This document shows positions 44,324 through 53,397 of a stretch of 64,000 nt of DNA, one piece after another. Within the stretch, counting starts at the first letter, position 1. Each line of letters begins with the position of its first letter. The stretch is from assembly GCA_002011125.2 (NCBI GenBank), contig MTMF02000009.1, forward strand, positions 1,022,989-1,086,988, in the 5' to 3' direction. Origin of the DNA: Candidatus Hydrothermarchaeum profundi. GTDB taxonomy: Archaea > Hydrothermarchaeota > Hydrothermarchaeia > Hydrothermarchaeales > Hydrothermarchaeaceae. The position numbers were made by a program, and so were the translations under genes. The notes under the pieces were generated by a model that saw only the letters and a list, made by a program, of their open reading frames with translations, did no database searches and was not told the DNA's origin.

Positions 44324-44385
44324 GCTAATCCCCTTCTAAAGTATTATAAAAAGGTATATAAAATAGTGTGGGAGAAGGAGTAAGA

Positions 44386-44649
44386 GTGACGGAAGTACTA
44401 GATGCATTGAAAATAGTAATAGGAATGGCGATACTCATATTAGGGCTATTGATTTTCTTTGAGTCAGGAGTTTTTTTAGACGCTACTCTAGCTATATTGG
44501 AGGCGGGTTACAATCCGAATGCCTTAGAAAATGCAATGCTGTTTGGTAAGGTGCATACTTATTCGGTAGTCCTAATATGCATTGGTATATTAATAACGGC
44601 TGACGGACTTCTGAGACCTCTTATAAGAGAGTTCTCAAGGAGACAATAA
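44386..44649 (+). CDS. Small membrane protein
   Basis: 87 residues with two long hydrophobic segments (about 10-30 and 60-78) and a basic C-terminus LIREFSRRQ. GAAGGAG lies 5 nt before the GTG at 44386. No family recognised. It precedes srp54 by 40 nt. Confidence 0.65.
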   Translation: MTEVLDALKIVIGMAILILGLLIFFESGVFLDATLAILEAGYNPNALENAMLFGKVHTYSVVLICIGILITADGLLRPLIREFSRRQ

Positions 44650-44689
44650 CCTTTTATTTTGGTAAATAGTACTTATCTTGAAGATTTAA

Positions 44690-46006
44690 ATGGTCTTAGA
44701 AAAATTAGGAGAAGCAATGACTGGGGTGGTTAGGAAGATATCCTTAGCCGCCTTAGTTGATGAAAGACTTGTAAAGGAGATAGTGAGAGATATACAAAGG
44801 GCTCTATTAAGCGCTGATGTTAATGTAAAGCTTGTAATGGAGCTTTCAAAGAAGATAGAAAGAAGAGCACTTAAAGAAAAACCCAAGCCTGGGCTTTCAA
44901 GAAAAGAACACACTCTAGCGATTCTCTATGAAGAGTTAGTTAACATTCTTGGACAGGGGCGGGAATGGAAGCCAGCACCGGGGAAGGTAATGCTTGTAGG
45001 ATTACAGGGCTCAGGAAAAACAACAACTACAGTAAAGCTTGCGCGATTTTATACGAAGTATGGTTTAAAGCCCTTTATTATCGCTGCAGATACTTATAGA
45101 CCTGCAGCATATGAGCAGATAATGCAGCTGGCTGAGCCACTGAATATAAAAGTATATGGAGACCCGAAAGCTAACGATCCCGTAGAAATCATAAAAAAAG
45201 GGCTAGAAAAACGAAAAGGTGACGTAGTAATAATTGATACGGCAGGGCGGCATAAGTCAGAAAAGGAACTTTTTGAAGAGATGAAGGCCATAGCAACCCT
45301 CGCAAAACCTGATGAGAAGCTCCTTGTGATAGACTCTACCATAGGGCAACAAGCTGGAGCACAGGCAAAGGCTTTTTCAGATGCTATAGGGATTACGGGG
45401 GTTATTTTAACAAAGTTAGATGGATCTGCGAAAGGAGGCGGAGCTCTCTCAGCCGTAGCTGAAACATCTTCTCCCGTAATGTTTGTTGGTACTGGAGAGA
45501 AAATCGAGGATTTTGAATTCTTCGATCCAAATAGGTTTATGTCTAGGCTTTTAGGTATGGGGGACTTAGCGAGTTTAATGGAAAAAGCGAGAGAGGTAGA
45601 AGAAGAGAAAGTCAGGGATATTTTGAAGGGAGAGTTCACACTAGTAGATCTTCAGTCTCAGATAGAGGCGATTAGAAAAATGGGTCCTCTTGGAAATCTC
45701 ATTAATATGATCCCCGGCATGGGTATGAGCATCCCTAAAGAAGCCCAGCGTGTGACTGAGGAAAAAATGAACAAGTTTTTAGTTATTATTAATTCTATGA
45801 CCAAAGAAGAGAAGTCTAAGCCAAAAATTATTGATTCTTCTAGAATAAGAAGAATAGCTAGAGGCTCAGGTACTAGACCAGAGGACGTTAAGGAATTGAT
45901 GAACTATTATAAGATGATGAAAAAAGCAATTAAGGGCTTCAAAAAAGGAGCTTTTGGAAGGAGGGTGCCAAGGGGTTTTGAAAAGATGTTAAAGACGTTA
46001 AGGTAG
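44690..46006 (+). CDS. srp54: Signal recognition particle GTPase SRP54
   Basis: 438 residues. NG domain with VGLQGSGKTTTTVKLA (G1), DTYRPAAYEQ, VIIDTAGRHKSE (G3) and TKLDGSAKGGGALS (G4); methionine-rich M domain from about residue 320 (MGPLGNLINMIPGMGMSIP). It targets nascent membrane and secreted proteins with 7S RNA. Confidence 0.96.
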   Translation: MVLEKLGEAMTGVVRKISLAALVDERLVKEIVRDIQRALLSADVNVKLVMELSKKIERRALKEKPKPGLSRKEHTLAILYEELVNILGQGREWKPAPGKVMLVGLQGSGKTTTTVKLARFYTKYGLKPFIIAADTYRPAAYEQIMQLAEPLNIKVYGDPKANDPVEIIKKGLEKRKGDVVIIDTAGRHKSEKELFEEMKAIATLAKPDEKLLVIDSTIGQQAGAQAKAFSDAIGITGVILTKLDGSAKGGGALSAVAETSSPVMFVGTGEKIEDFEFFDPNRFMSRLLGMGDLASLMEKAREVEEEKVRDILKGEFTLVDLQSQIEAIRKMGPLGNLINMIPGMGMSIPKEAQRVTEEKMNKFLVIINSMTKEEKSKPKIIDSSRIRRIARGSGTRPEDVKELMNYYKMMKKAIKGFKKGAFGRRVPRGFEKMLKTLR

Positions 46007-46017
46007 AAAAAGAAAAA

Positions 46018-46028
46018 TATATAAATAT
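46018..46028 (+). promoter_or_regulatory. Probable TATA box of the L21e operon
   Basis: ATATATAAATA lies about 50-60 nt upstream of the L21e ATG, with GGAGTAGG close to the start codon. Confidence 0.45.
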
Positions 46029-46078
46029 TGAAGAATAATCTTTTAAAAAATCGATTTCATTAGATTGGAGTAGGTCAC

Positions 46079-46378
46079 ATGGAAAGATCAAAAGGGTTTA
46101 GAAGTAAAACTAGGCATAAATTGAGGAAAAAACCTCGCGATAGAGGTAAGATACCTGTAACTAGGATGATTAGAGAATTTAACATCGGGGATAAAGTTCA
46201 TATAGTGATAGAGCCGAGTGTGCAAAAAGGGCAACCACATCCTAGGTTTCATGGAAAAACAGGAACTATAGTTGAAAAGAGAGGGAAATCTTACCTAGTT
46301 GAAGTATCTGATAACGATGCAAAAAAAATTGTTATTTCTGCTCCGGTACATCTCATCCCACAAGGTGGTAAAAAATGA
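46079..46378 (+). CDS. rpl21e: 50S ribosomal protein L21e
   Basis: 99 residues: basic N-terminus with GFRSKTRHKLRKKPRDRGK, followed by an SH3-like barrel with PHPRFHGKTGTIVEKRGKSY. Typical archaeal L21e length. Overlaps rpoF by 4 nt. Confidence 0.96.
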   Translation: MERSKGFRSKTRHKLRKKPRDRGKIPVTRMIREFNIGDKVHIVIEPSVQKGQPHPRFHGKTGTIVEKRGKSYLVEVSDNDAKKIVISAPVHLIPQGGKK

Positions 46379-46713
46379 TTGGGAAAAGGGTTGTAGAGGA
46401 GAGGCCTATTACGTTATCAGAAGCAAAGGCTCTCCTTGAAAAAAGAGCTGAAAGCGGTGGAGAGCTTAATTATGAACAGAAAACTAGTTTAGATTATCTG
46501 GCTAAGTTCTCTAAGCTCACTCCTGAACAATCAAGAAAAATAGTTGAGGATTTAGTGGCGAAGAGCGATAAAATTAAACCTGAAATTGCGGTAAAGATTG
46601 TAGACCTCCTGCCCAAAGATGAGGAAGACGTTAGAGCTATTTTTGCTAAGCAGAGATTTACTTTGACTAAGGAAGAGATTGAGGCTATCCTCGCTACTTT
46701 GCCAAAAGAGTAG
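46375..46713 (+). CDS. rpoF: RNA polymerase subunit Rpo4 (RpoF)
   Basis: 112 residues. An N-terminal strand region is followed by the helical HRDC-like part with LNYEQKTSLDYLAKFSKL and AVKIVDLLPKDEEDVRAIF. It forms the RpoE/RpoF stalk of the archaeal RNA polymerase. Its place between L21e and DUF655 is the conserved archaeal order. Confidence 0.94.
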   Translation: MIGKRVVEERPITLSEAKALLEKRAESGGELNYEQKTSLDYLAKFSKLTPEQSRKIVEDLVAKSDKIKPEIAVKIVDLLPKDEEDVRAIFAKQRFTLTKEEIEAILATLPKE

Positions 46714-46723
46714 GGCGAATTTT

Positions 46724-47314
46724 ATGGGCATGGAGGAATATGCTATCATTTTGGATTATAGGCCTCACGGTCATCCAGAAGACTCTAGGCCGATTTATAA
46801 GCGAGAGCCAATAGCGTATGCCATAGGGGAGGATTATCTCACTTTAATAGAGTTGGTTCCCAAGAGAGGAGTTGAGCTTAAACCCCATGAAAGGGTCTAT
46901 ATAGGAAAAGAGGGGAGGGATAAGATTGATTATATAAAAAGAAGGATTACTGCCGATGAACTCACTGCAGCCGCCAAAAGCGAGCTTCCTTATGCCGTTG
47001 AAACCATTGTAAGCAAGAAAGAGAAGAAATTTGTTGATTTTTTTAACTCAGCGGGCCCTATTTCAACAAGGCTTCATCGTCTGGAATTACTCCCAGGCAT
47101 TGGTAAGAAACTAATGTGGGAGATATTAGAAGAAAGAAAAAAGAAACCCTTTGAGTCGTTTGAAGATATATCTAGGAGGATAAAATCCCTTCCCGATCCG
47201 AAAAAGTTGATAGTTAAGAGAATAGTTACCGAACTTGAGGATGAGGGTGAGAAACTAGGTAAACGAAAATATAAGTTATTTGTCTCTCCGCCTCCGGCGA
47301 GGAGAGAAAGGTGA
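46724..47314 (+). CDS. DUF655 protein with helix-hairpin-helix
   Basis: About 196 residues. DUF655 signature EYAIILDYRPHGHPEDSRP at the start, and a helix-hairpin-helix RLELLPGIGKKLMWEIL that implies nucleic-acid binding. It is conserved in archaea between RpoF and KsgA; function unproven but probably RNA-related. I start at ATG 46724 (46730 is possible). Confidence 0.92.
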   Translation: MGMEEYAIILDYRPHGHPEDSRPIYKREPIAYAIGEDYLTLIELVPKRGVELKPHERVYIGKEGRDKIDYIKRRITADELTAAAKSELPYAVETIVSKKEKKFVDFFNSAGPISTRLHRLELLPGIGKKLMWEILEERKKKPFESFEDISRRIKSLPDPKKLIVKRIVTELEDEGEKLGKRKYKLFVSPPPARRER

Positions 47315-48141
47315 ACTTGCTAGATGAAACAAAGCTACTTTTAAAGAAATACCATGTGCATTTAAAAGAACGTCTCGGACAGAATTTCATAGTTGATGAA
47401 GGAGCTGTAGAGAGGCAGATTCAGTATGCTAAGTTATGTAGGGATGATACAGTAATAGAATTTGGGGCAGGATTAGGGACGCTCACTAAAGTGCTTATTG
47501 AGAATTCTGGCAAAGTTATTGCAGTTGAAAAGGACTCCTTACTAGCAAAGATATTGAGGGACAGATTTACTCAGAAAAACCTAGAGGTTATAGAAGGAGA
47601 TGCTCTTAAAATAACTTGGCCCTCCTTTAACAAAACGGTTTCTAACATACCTTATAGCATCTCTTCTCCTCTGACTTTCAGAATATTAAAGAGCGATTTT
47701 GAGGTCGCAATACTGACATATCAGAAAGAGTTCGCTGAGAGATTAGTAGCTAAGCCTGGTACTCCAGATTATTCTCGACTTTCGATTGCAACGTACTATT
47801 ATGCAGACGCCGAGATTCTAGAAGTACTCCCTCCAAAATCTTTTTATCCTCCTCCTAAAGTAGACTCTGCAGTTGTAAAGCTAACTCCTAAAATAAAAAA
47901 GCCTTTTTCAGTTGATGAGGATTTCTTTCTTAATACGTTAAGGGGGCTTTTCGTGCATAAGAAAAAGACGGTAAAGAATGCTCTTTATCATTCTCGAGAG
48001 ATTTTTGGATTTAAGGACGGTAAAGAATGGAAAAAAATATTGAATACCTTTATTCCAGCATATTTATTGGAAAAGAGAGTTTTTATGCTTGATCCAGAGG
48101 AAGTGGCTGAGGTATGCAATATTTTAAAAGAAATGGTGTAA
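47311..48141 (+). CDS. rsmA: 16S rRNA dimethyladenosine transferase KsgA/Dim1
   Basis: 276 residues. SAM site VIEFGAGLGTLTKVL, the catalytic motif SNIPYSISSPL and the family LGQNFIVDEGA. It dimethylates two adenosines near the 3' end of 16S rRNA. GTG start overlaps the DUF655 stop by 4 nt. Confidence 0.95.
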   Translation: MNLLDETKLLLKKYHVHLKERLGQNFIVDEGAVERQIQYAKLCRDDTVIEFGAGLGTLTKVLIENSGKVIAVEKDSLLAKILRDRFTQKNLEVIEGDALKITWPSFNKTVSNIPYSISSPLTFRILKSDFEVAILTYQKEFAERLVAKPGTPDYSRLSIATYYYADAEILEVLPPKSFYPPPKVDSAVVKLTPKIKKPFSVDEDFFLNTLRGLFVHKKKTVKNALYHSREIFGFKDGKEWKKILNTFIPAYLLEKRVFMLDPEEVAEVCNILKEMV

Positions 48142-48707
48142 CCTATAGGTTCAAGGTATTCCCGGAAGTTTATCCTCCAAGTGATGATTCCTTTTTACTG
48201 GCAGAGAATTTTGAAGTAAAAAGAAATATGTCAGTTCTAGATATGGGAACAGGATGCGGTATTCAGGGAATTGTGGCATCAAATGAAGGTGCGGCGGTTA
48301 CAGCTTGCGATTTGAATAAGAAGGCCCTCTACTGTGCAAAATATAATGCAGAGCTTAATGGGGTTGAAATAAAGCTTGTACTTAGCGATCTTTTTTCTTC
48401 GATTGAAGGGTTATTTGATGTCATACTTTTCAATCCTCCTTACTTAATATCCGATTCTCAGGAACCAACTGACTTACTTAAGAAGGCATGGGATGGAGGA
48501 GCTGGGGGCAGAGAAGTTATTGATAGGTTCTTATTTGAGGTAGAGGATTATTTGAGTAAAAATGGGAGAATTTTTTTAGTACAATCTTCTCTAAACGACC
48601 TTGCCAGAACTTTAAGTTTGATCAAAGAAAAGGGGTTTAATGCCACTGTAAAAGCTGAAAAAAAGCTTTTTTTCGAGAGACTTTACCTTTTAGACATCTT
48701 TAAATAG
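48114..48707 (+). CDS. prmC: HemK/PrmC-type methyltransferase
   Basis: 197 residues. The SAM motif VLDMGTGCGIQGIVA and the substrate-glutamine motif LFNPPYL mark a class I methyltransferase of the HemK/Mtq2 group, which methylates the GGQ glutamine of release factors. The gene overlaps ksgA by 28 nt, the usual archaeal pairing. Confidence 0.92.
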   Translation: MQYFKRNGVTYRFKVFPEVYPPSDDSFLLAENFEVKRNMSVLDMGTGCGIQGIVASNEGAAVTACDLNKKALYCAKYNAELNGVEIKLVLSDLFSSIEGLFDVILFNPPYLISDSQEPTDLLKKAWDGGAGGREVIDRFLFEVEDYLSKNGRIFLVQSSLNDLARTLSLIKEKGFNATVKAEKKLFFERLYLLDIFK

Positions 48708-48759
48708 ATACAACTTATTATCAACCTTTTTCTAAAGTGAAAAAATTGAGTAGTAAAAA

Positions 48760-49527
48760 ATGGATAAAGAAACCTTTGACTTGATATACATGGAACTTAA
48801 TGACTCAAATATAACCACGTTAGCTGAAAAATATGGAGTAACTGAAGAAACACTTCAAGCAGTATTAAATTTAAAACTTGTAAGACAGAATAAGAGGCTC
48901 TATAGAGATGTTAAGAAAAATCCCGGGCATATACTAAGGCGTTGGAAGGAGGGTGCATCCCTACTAACTATATCTTCTGAGACCGGAGTTTCACCGGCAC
49001 TTACGGCGTTATATTTAATGAGGGAGATAGGATTTACAAAGAAGGAATCTAGGATGTACTTAAGAGATCCTGCGAGAATAAGAAACAACAGTAGGCTGAG
49101 ACAAGAGGTGAGTGAAGCAGTTGAAAAAGACTTTCTCTATTCGCCGCAAGCACATAAGTTGCAGATGGAGAGGGCGAAGCTTGGAGAAGAGATATTGGGA
49201 GAATGGCTAGCTGGGAACGGAGTCGTTTTCATAGAAAAGAATAATACAAATAAAAATCCTGATTTTCTTTTTGAGAATCCCTTTGTGTATAAGGGTAGAG
49301 AAACGTATTGGGCAGATAGCAAAGCAATTTTTGCAGATGAAAAGGAACATAAGAGGTATATATCCAAACAGTTTTCGAGTTATATAGAGTTGTTTGGTCC
49401 GGGAATAGTAGTCTACTGGTATGGCTTTGTAGATTCTATTCTTTTTCTACAACCTGAGATAGTAGTGATGGATTGTAAGTCGATCTCAAATCCTAAGATA
49501 GAAAAGCTCTTTGAAAAAATAAGATGA
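48760..49527 (+). CDS. CDIN1 (C15orf41)-like predicted nuclease
   Basis: 255 residues. The N-terminal half has helix-turn-helix-like repeats (SNITTLAEKYGVTEETLQAV, SLLTISSETGVSPALTALYL). The C-terminal half has a restriction-endonuclease-like core: QMERAKLGEEILGEWLA, NKNPDFLFENP, TYWADSKAIFAD and FGPGIVVYWYGFVDSI. This matches CDIN1, the human protein mutated in congenital dyserythropoietic anaemia, which has a TPD motif; here it reads NPD. It overlaps the DUF488 gene by 4 nt. Confidence 0.85.
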   Translation: MDKETFDLIYMELNDSNITTLAEKYGVTEETLQAVLNLKLVRQNKRLYRDVKKNPGHILRRWKEGASLLTISSETGVSPALTALYLMREIGFTKKESRMYLRDPARIRNNSRLRQEVSEAVEKDFLYSPQAHKLQMERAKLGEEILGEWLAGNGVVFIEKNNTNKNPDFLFENPFVYKGRETYWADSKAIFADEKEHKRYISKQFSSYIELFGPGIVVYWYGFVDSILFLQPEIVVMDCKSISNPKIEKLFEKIR

Positions 49528-49913
49528 AAGTTTATACCATAGGTTACTCTGGAAAGAGTCTTGAGAATTTTATCAAGGAATTAAAGAGAGAAGGCATAGA
49601 CATGGTAGTAGATATCCGCGCTTTCCCTACGTCAAAATATGAATCATTCAAAAAGGAAAATCTTAAAGCTTTTTTACATAGTGAAAAAATAGGATACATA
49701 CATATTCCAGAATTAGGAGGATTTAGAAAACCCTCCTATGAAGAGTATACAAAGACTGAGGAATTCAAAGTAGGTTTAAGGAAATTAATGAAAATAGCAA
49801 GTTCTAGTAATGCTGTGATAATGTGTTTAGAGAAAAATCCAAAGTCATGTCACAGGCGTTTTATTTCTAGCAGTCTCGAGTCATTGGGAGTTGAAGTAGT
49901 TCACTTGGTTTGA
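49524..49913 (+). CDS. DUF488 protein
   Basis: 129 residues. Family signatures: YTIGYSGKSLENFI at the start, DMVVDIRAFPTSKY, YIHIPELGGFR, and the cysteine motif VIMCLEKNPKSCHRRFIS. DUF488 has no established function; it often lies next to DNA- or stress-related genes. It is coupled to the CDIN1-like gene upstream. Confidence 0.9.
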   Translation: MKVYTIGYSGKSLENFIKELKREGIDMVVDIRAFPTSKYESFKKENLKAFLHSEKIGYIHIPELGGFRKPSYEEYTKTEEFKVGLRKLMKIASSSNAVIMCLEKNPKSCHRRFISSSLESLGVEVVHLV

Positions 49914-49918
49914 GAATT

Positions 49919-51028
49919 ATGGATGAAGATATTTTTTATGATAGTCAGCTATTACTCAAAGCTATTGAGAGGGCAGATAGGATACACAGAGAGGTGCATG
50001 GTGACTATGTTACTCTAGAAAGAGCTCTTTTCCTCTCGTGGTGGTGCGATATAGGTGACTGCAGGTTTTGTTATATGTCAACTCAAAAACCAAGGCTGAA
50101 GGATCCTATTAAAGCAAGAAGAAAGCCTTGGAGTATTCTCGCAGAAGCAGAGCTTTGCAGTAGGATCGGGTGGAGAATAGAATTTTTATCAAGTGGTTAT
50201 GGCTCTTATGATGCCCCTGAAATTAAAGAGATAGCCGAAATGGTGGCTTTTGTTACTAGGAGGCCTGTCTGGCTTAATATAGGAGCCTTGAAAAAGGAAG
50301 AACTTGAAGTTTTTGGAGAAGAAATCTGCGGAGTTATAGGCTCAATTGAAACAATAAACGAGGAAATCCGCAGTAGAGTCTGCCCAAGTAAGCCTATACC
50401 GAGAATTATCGAAATGCTTGATGAGGCCAAGGATAAAGGATTAAAAACGGGTATAACGATCATCTTGGGGCTTGGAGAAACTATTGAGGATATTCCCCGG
50501 CTGATGGATTTCATATCTGATTTTAAGCTGGATAGAGTGACATATTACTCACTAAACCCTCATACAGGAACTATATTTGAGAATTCTCCATCTCCTGCTT
50601 CTCTTTATCAGGCAGGAGTCATTGCACTAACTAGAATAAATTTTCCGAAAATCGAGATCATTGGAGGCACTTGGGTAGACCAGCTTCCAAATATCGGCCC
50701 CATGCTTTTAGCTGGAGTCAATGGCCTGACTAAATATCCTTTATTTAATATATTTGGAAACAAATACGGTAAAAAGGTAGAGGAAGAAATAAAATTTGCT
50801 AACAGAAAAATAATCGGGACGTTTTCCGATATAGAGGTTTTAATGGGAAATAAAAAGCTTAATGAGAGTTCTGATCTATACCGGATGTTACCCGTTAAAG
50901 CTCCGAAAGTATCTAAGAGTGCCGTGGATAAAGTAAACTACTTTAGAGAGAGAATTGAGGATATGAAGGAAAACTATATAAAAGGAGTCCTCGGAAAGAC
51001 TTCAAGAAAGTCTACTAAAGTCTTTTAG
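49919..51028 (+). CDS. Radical SAM protein with unusual CX4CX2C motif
   Basis: 369 residues. The cluster-binding motif is [14 protein letters not shown] (CX4CX2C), not the usual CX3CX2C. The barrel continues with [36 protein letters not shown] and [10 protein letters not shown], as in BioB/HmdB-type enzymes. Substrate unknown. A TTG at 49910, overlapping the DUF488 stop, is an alternative start. It follows DUF488 directly. Confidence 0.85.
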   Translation: MDEDIFYDSQLLLKAIERADRIHREVHGDYVTLERALFLSWWCDIGDCRFCYMSTQKPRLKDPIKARRKPWSILAEAELCSRIGWRIEFLSSGYGSYDAPEIKEIAEMVAFVTRRPVWLNIGALKKEELEVFGEEICGVIGSIETINEEIRSRVCPSKPIPRIIEMLDEAKDKGLKTGITIILGLGETIEDIPRLMDFISDFKLDRVTYYSLNPHTGTIFENSPSPASLYQAGVIALTRINFPKIEIIGGTWVDQLPNIGPMLLAGVNGLTKYPLFNIFGNKYGKKVEEEIKFANRKIIGTFSDIEVLMGNKKLNESSDLYRMLPVKAPKVSKSAVDKVNYFRERIEDMKENYIKGVLGKTSRKSTKVF

Positions 51029-51048
51029 ACAAATACGGAGGTGGTACT

Positions 51049-52707
51049 TTGATACCAGCGCAAATGAGTGGTCAACCAATTTTGATCCTTAGAGAAGGGT
51101 CAGAGAGAACAAGAGGCAGAGATGCCCAGAGAATGAACATAACTGCGGCCCGCATAATAGCCGAGAGCGTGAAAACCACCCTTGGCCCTCGCGGGATGGA
51201 CAAAATGTTGGTTGATAGTATAGGTGACGTAGTGGTTACAAACGATGGCGTGACCATACTAAAGGAAATGGATGTTGAGCATCCTGCAGCAAAAATGATG
51301 GTGGAGGTTGCTAAAACCCAAGATGATGAGGTAGGTGATGGAACAACCTCGGCAGTTGTAATAGCTGGAGAGCTTCTTAAAAGAGCTGAAGCTCTAATAG
51401 ATCAAGAGATTCATCCGACAGTAGTTGCGGGGGGATATCGTCTCGCAGCTAGTAAGGCAACTGATATAATTAAGAAAATGGGGATCGATGTTTCTATTGA
51501 AGATGATGAGATCCTTAGACAAGTTGCTATGACTGCTATGACGGGTAAAGGAGCTGAGAAGGCTAAAGAATACTTAGCGGATTTAGTTGTCAAGGCAGTT
51601 AAAGCTGTAGCTGAAATTGAGGACGGGGAAATTTCTATTGACACAGATCATATAAAGATAGAGAAAAAAGTGGGAGGAGGAATAAAAGATACTGAGATTA
51701 TTCAAGGGATAGTTATCGATAAAGAGAGGGTTCATTCTTCTATGCCTCGCGTTGTTAAAAATGCTAAGATTCTACTTTTAAACACATCCCTTGAAGTAAA
51801 AAAAACAGAGTTTGATGCAAAGATACAGATCGCAGATCCAGAAAAGATGAAGGCCTTCTTAGATGAAGAGGAGCACATGTTAAGTAGCATGGTAAAACAG
51901 ATCAAAGACTCGGGCGCAGATGTAGTATTCTGTCAAAAGGGTATAGATGATCTAGCTCAGCATTACCTTGCTAAAGAGGGGATCTTTGCCGTTAGACGAG
52001 TAAAGAAGAGTGATATAGAGAAGCTTTCCAGAGCTACAGGTGCAGATATTATAACAAACTTAGAAGACCTCGAAGAAGAAAATCTTGGTTACGCTGGCGT
52101 TGTGGAAGAAGTGAAAATTAGCGACGATGAGATGGTGTTTGTTAGAGAGTGTAAAGATCCAAAGTCAGTGAGTATACTGGTAAGAGGGGGAACAGAACAC
52201 ATAGTTGATGAGTTGGAAAGGACCATTGAAGACTGTCTTGGGGTTGTACCTGCAGCTATATTGGATGGGAAAGTTTTAGCAGGTGGTGGTGCTCCAGAAA
52301 TTGAAATCGCTAAAGAATTAAGAACATATGCGAGGGCGATTGGAGGAAGAGAACAGCTTGCTATTGAGTCCTTCGCAGATTCTTTGGAGGTTATCCCAAG
52401 GTCGCTGGCGGAAAACGCAGGGCTAGATCCTATTGACATGCTCGTTAGTCTCAGGTCTAAACATGAGAAGAATGGTGAGAGATATGGCTTGGATGTCTAT
52501 AAGGGAGAGGTCAAAGATATGTTTAAAGAAGGTGTAATAGAACCCGTTCGAGTTAAGAAGCAAGCGATTGAAAGTGCAAGCGAGGCCGCTGTGATGATAC
52601 TCAGGATAGATGATGTCATACTGGCTTCTTCCTCCGACAAAGGTATGCCTTCTGGAGGAGCTGGCATGGGTGGCATGCCAGGAATGGGCGGAATGCCTCC
52701 AATGTAA
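51049..52707 (+). CDS. thsA: Thermosome (group II chaperonin) subunit
   Basis: 552 residues. ATP-binding GDGTTSAVV, the [12 protein letters not shown] loop and a C-terminal GGM-rich tail ([12 protein letters not shown]) identify the archaeal CCT-type chaperonin. It folds proteins in a double-ring cage. TTG 51049 lies about 5 nt after a strong GGAGGTG; an ATG at 51064 is the alternative. Confidence 0.96.
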   Translation: MIPAQMSGQPILILREGSERTRGRDAQRMNITAARIIAESVKTTLGPRGMDKMLVDSIGDVVVTNDGVTILKEMDVEHPAAKMMVEVAKTQDDEVGDGTTSAVVIAGELLKRAEALIDQEIHPTVVAGGYRLAASKATDIIKKMGIDVSIEDDEILRQVAMTAMTGKGAEKAKEYLADLVVKAVKAVAEIEDGEISIDTDHIKIEKKVGGGIKDTEIIQGIVIDKERVHSSMPRVVKNAKILLLNTSLEVKKTEFDAKIQIADPEKMKAFLDEEEHMLSSMVKQIKDSGADVVFCQKGIDDLAQHYLAKEGIFAVRRVKKSDIEKLSRATGADIITNLEDLEEENLGYAGVVEEVKISDDEMVFVRECKDPKSVSILVRGGTEHIVDELERTIEDCLGVVPAAILDGKVLAGGGAPEIEIAKELRTYARAIGGREQLAIESFADSLEVIPRSLAENAGLDPIDMLVSLRSKHEKNGERYGLDVYKGEVKDMFKEGVIEPVRVKKQAIESASEAAVMILRIDDVILASSSDKGMPSGGAGMGGMPGMGGMPPM

Positions 52708-53358
52708 CTAAAGGTTAATAAGACCTTTATGCAATGCGGTGCCTATTAGGGCACCTTTTATCCCCTTTTTTTCTAGTATAGGCAAGTCGTTTTCTCTAAT
52801 TCCTCCACCATAATACGCTTCAATCTCGTTAAAAGGAATTCTACTAAACAGATCAAAGTTGACTTTGAGAGTTCCAACAGAGGAAATGTTAAGAAAGATA
52901 AATCGGCTGAAACCTTTTTTATGTAAAATCTTAAATGCTTTGTAAGGCTCTTCGGGGAGAATTTTAGACAATACTTTCCCATTCTTAATATCCAGACTAA
53001 ATATACCCTTAGTATAATCTTCTAAGTTTTCAGCATCTTCGAAAGTCTCAGATCCCAGCACTATTTCTACATTTAGCTGTGATATCTCTTTATAGTCTCT
53101 CTTATTCCTTATCCCGGCATCTAGTATTACTTTTTTCTTCTCTGCTATTTTTCTAATTAAGTTTAAATCAGGATTCTTTTTCTCAATGCCATCTAAATCT
53201 GCAATGTATATTCTCTTGAATGGAAGATTTCTCGCTATTTCTATAGGGTTTGAACTCTTGGAGAATATTGTTTTGAGGTCTGTATATTTTTCTCTCTTGC
53301 CAGATTTACCAGAAACGGCTTTTCCTCTACGTATGTCTAACACAGGAATTATCTCCAT
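52708..53358 (-). CDS. HisA-like TIM-barrel protein beside mfnB
   Basis: About 216 residues. HisA/HisF-type half-barrel features: MEIIPVLDIRRGKAV, IYIADLDGIEKK, VILDAGIRNKRDY and YGGGIREND. It is related to ProFAR isomerase, but belongs to the HisA-like group seen in methanogens and Archaeoglobus rather than true HisA. It is divergent from mfnB, 39 nt away, so a role in methanofuran synthesis is likely but unproven. ATG at 53358; a TTG at 53364 is possible. Confidence 0.85.
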   Translation of the reverse strand: MEIIPVLDIRRGKAVSGKSGKREKYTDLKTIFSKSSNPIEIARNLPFKRIYIADLDGIEKKNPDLNLIRKIAEKKKVILDAGIRNKRDYKEISQLNVEIVLGSETFEDAENLEDYTKGIFSLDIKNGKVLSKILPEEPYKAFKILHKKGFSRFIFLNISSVGTLKVNFDLFSRIPFNEIEAYYGGGIRENDLPILEKKGIKGALIGTALHKGLINL

Positions 53359-53397
53359 GCACAAAATTTTAATACCTAGGTATTTTAATTTGGCGTT

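Noticed and set aside
51049-52707. C-terminal glycine-methionine repeat of the thermosome as an unusual feature
   Set aside because: GGM-rich tails are normal in chaperonins.
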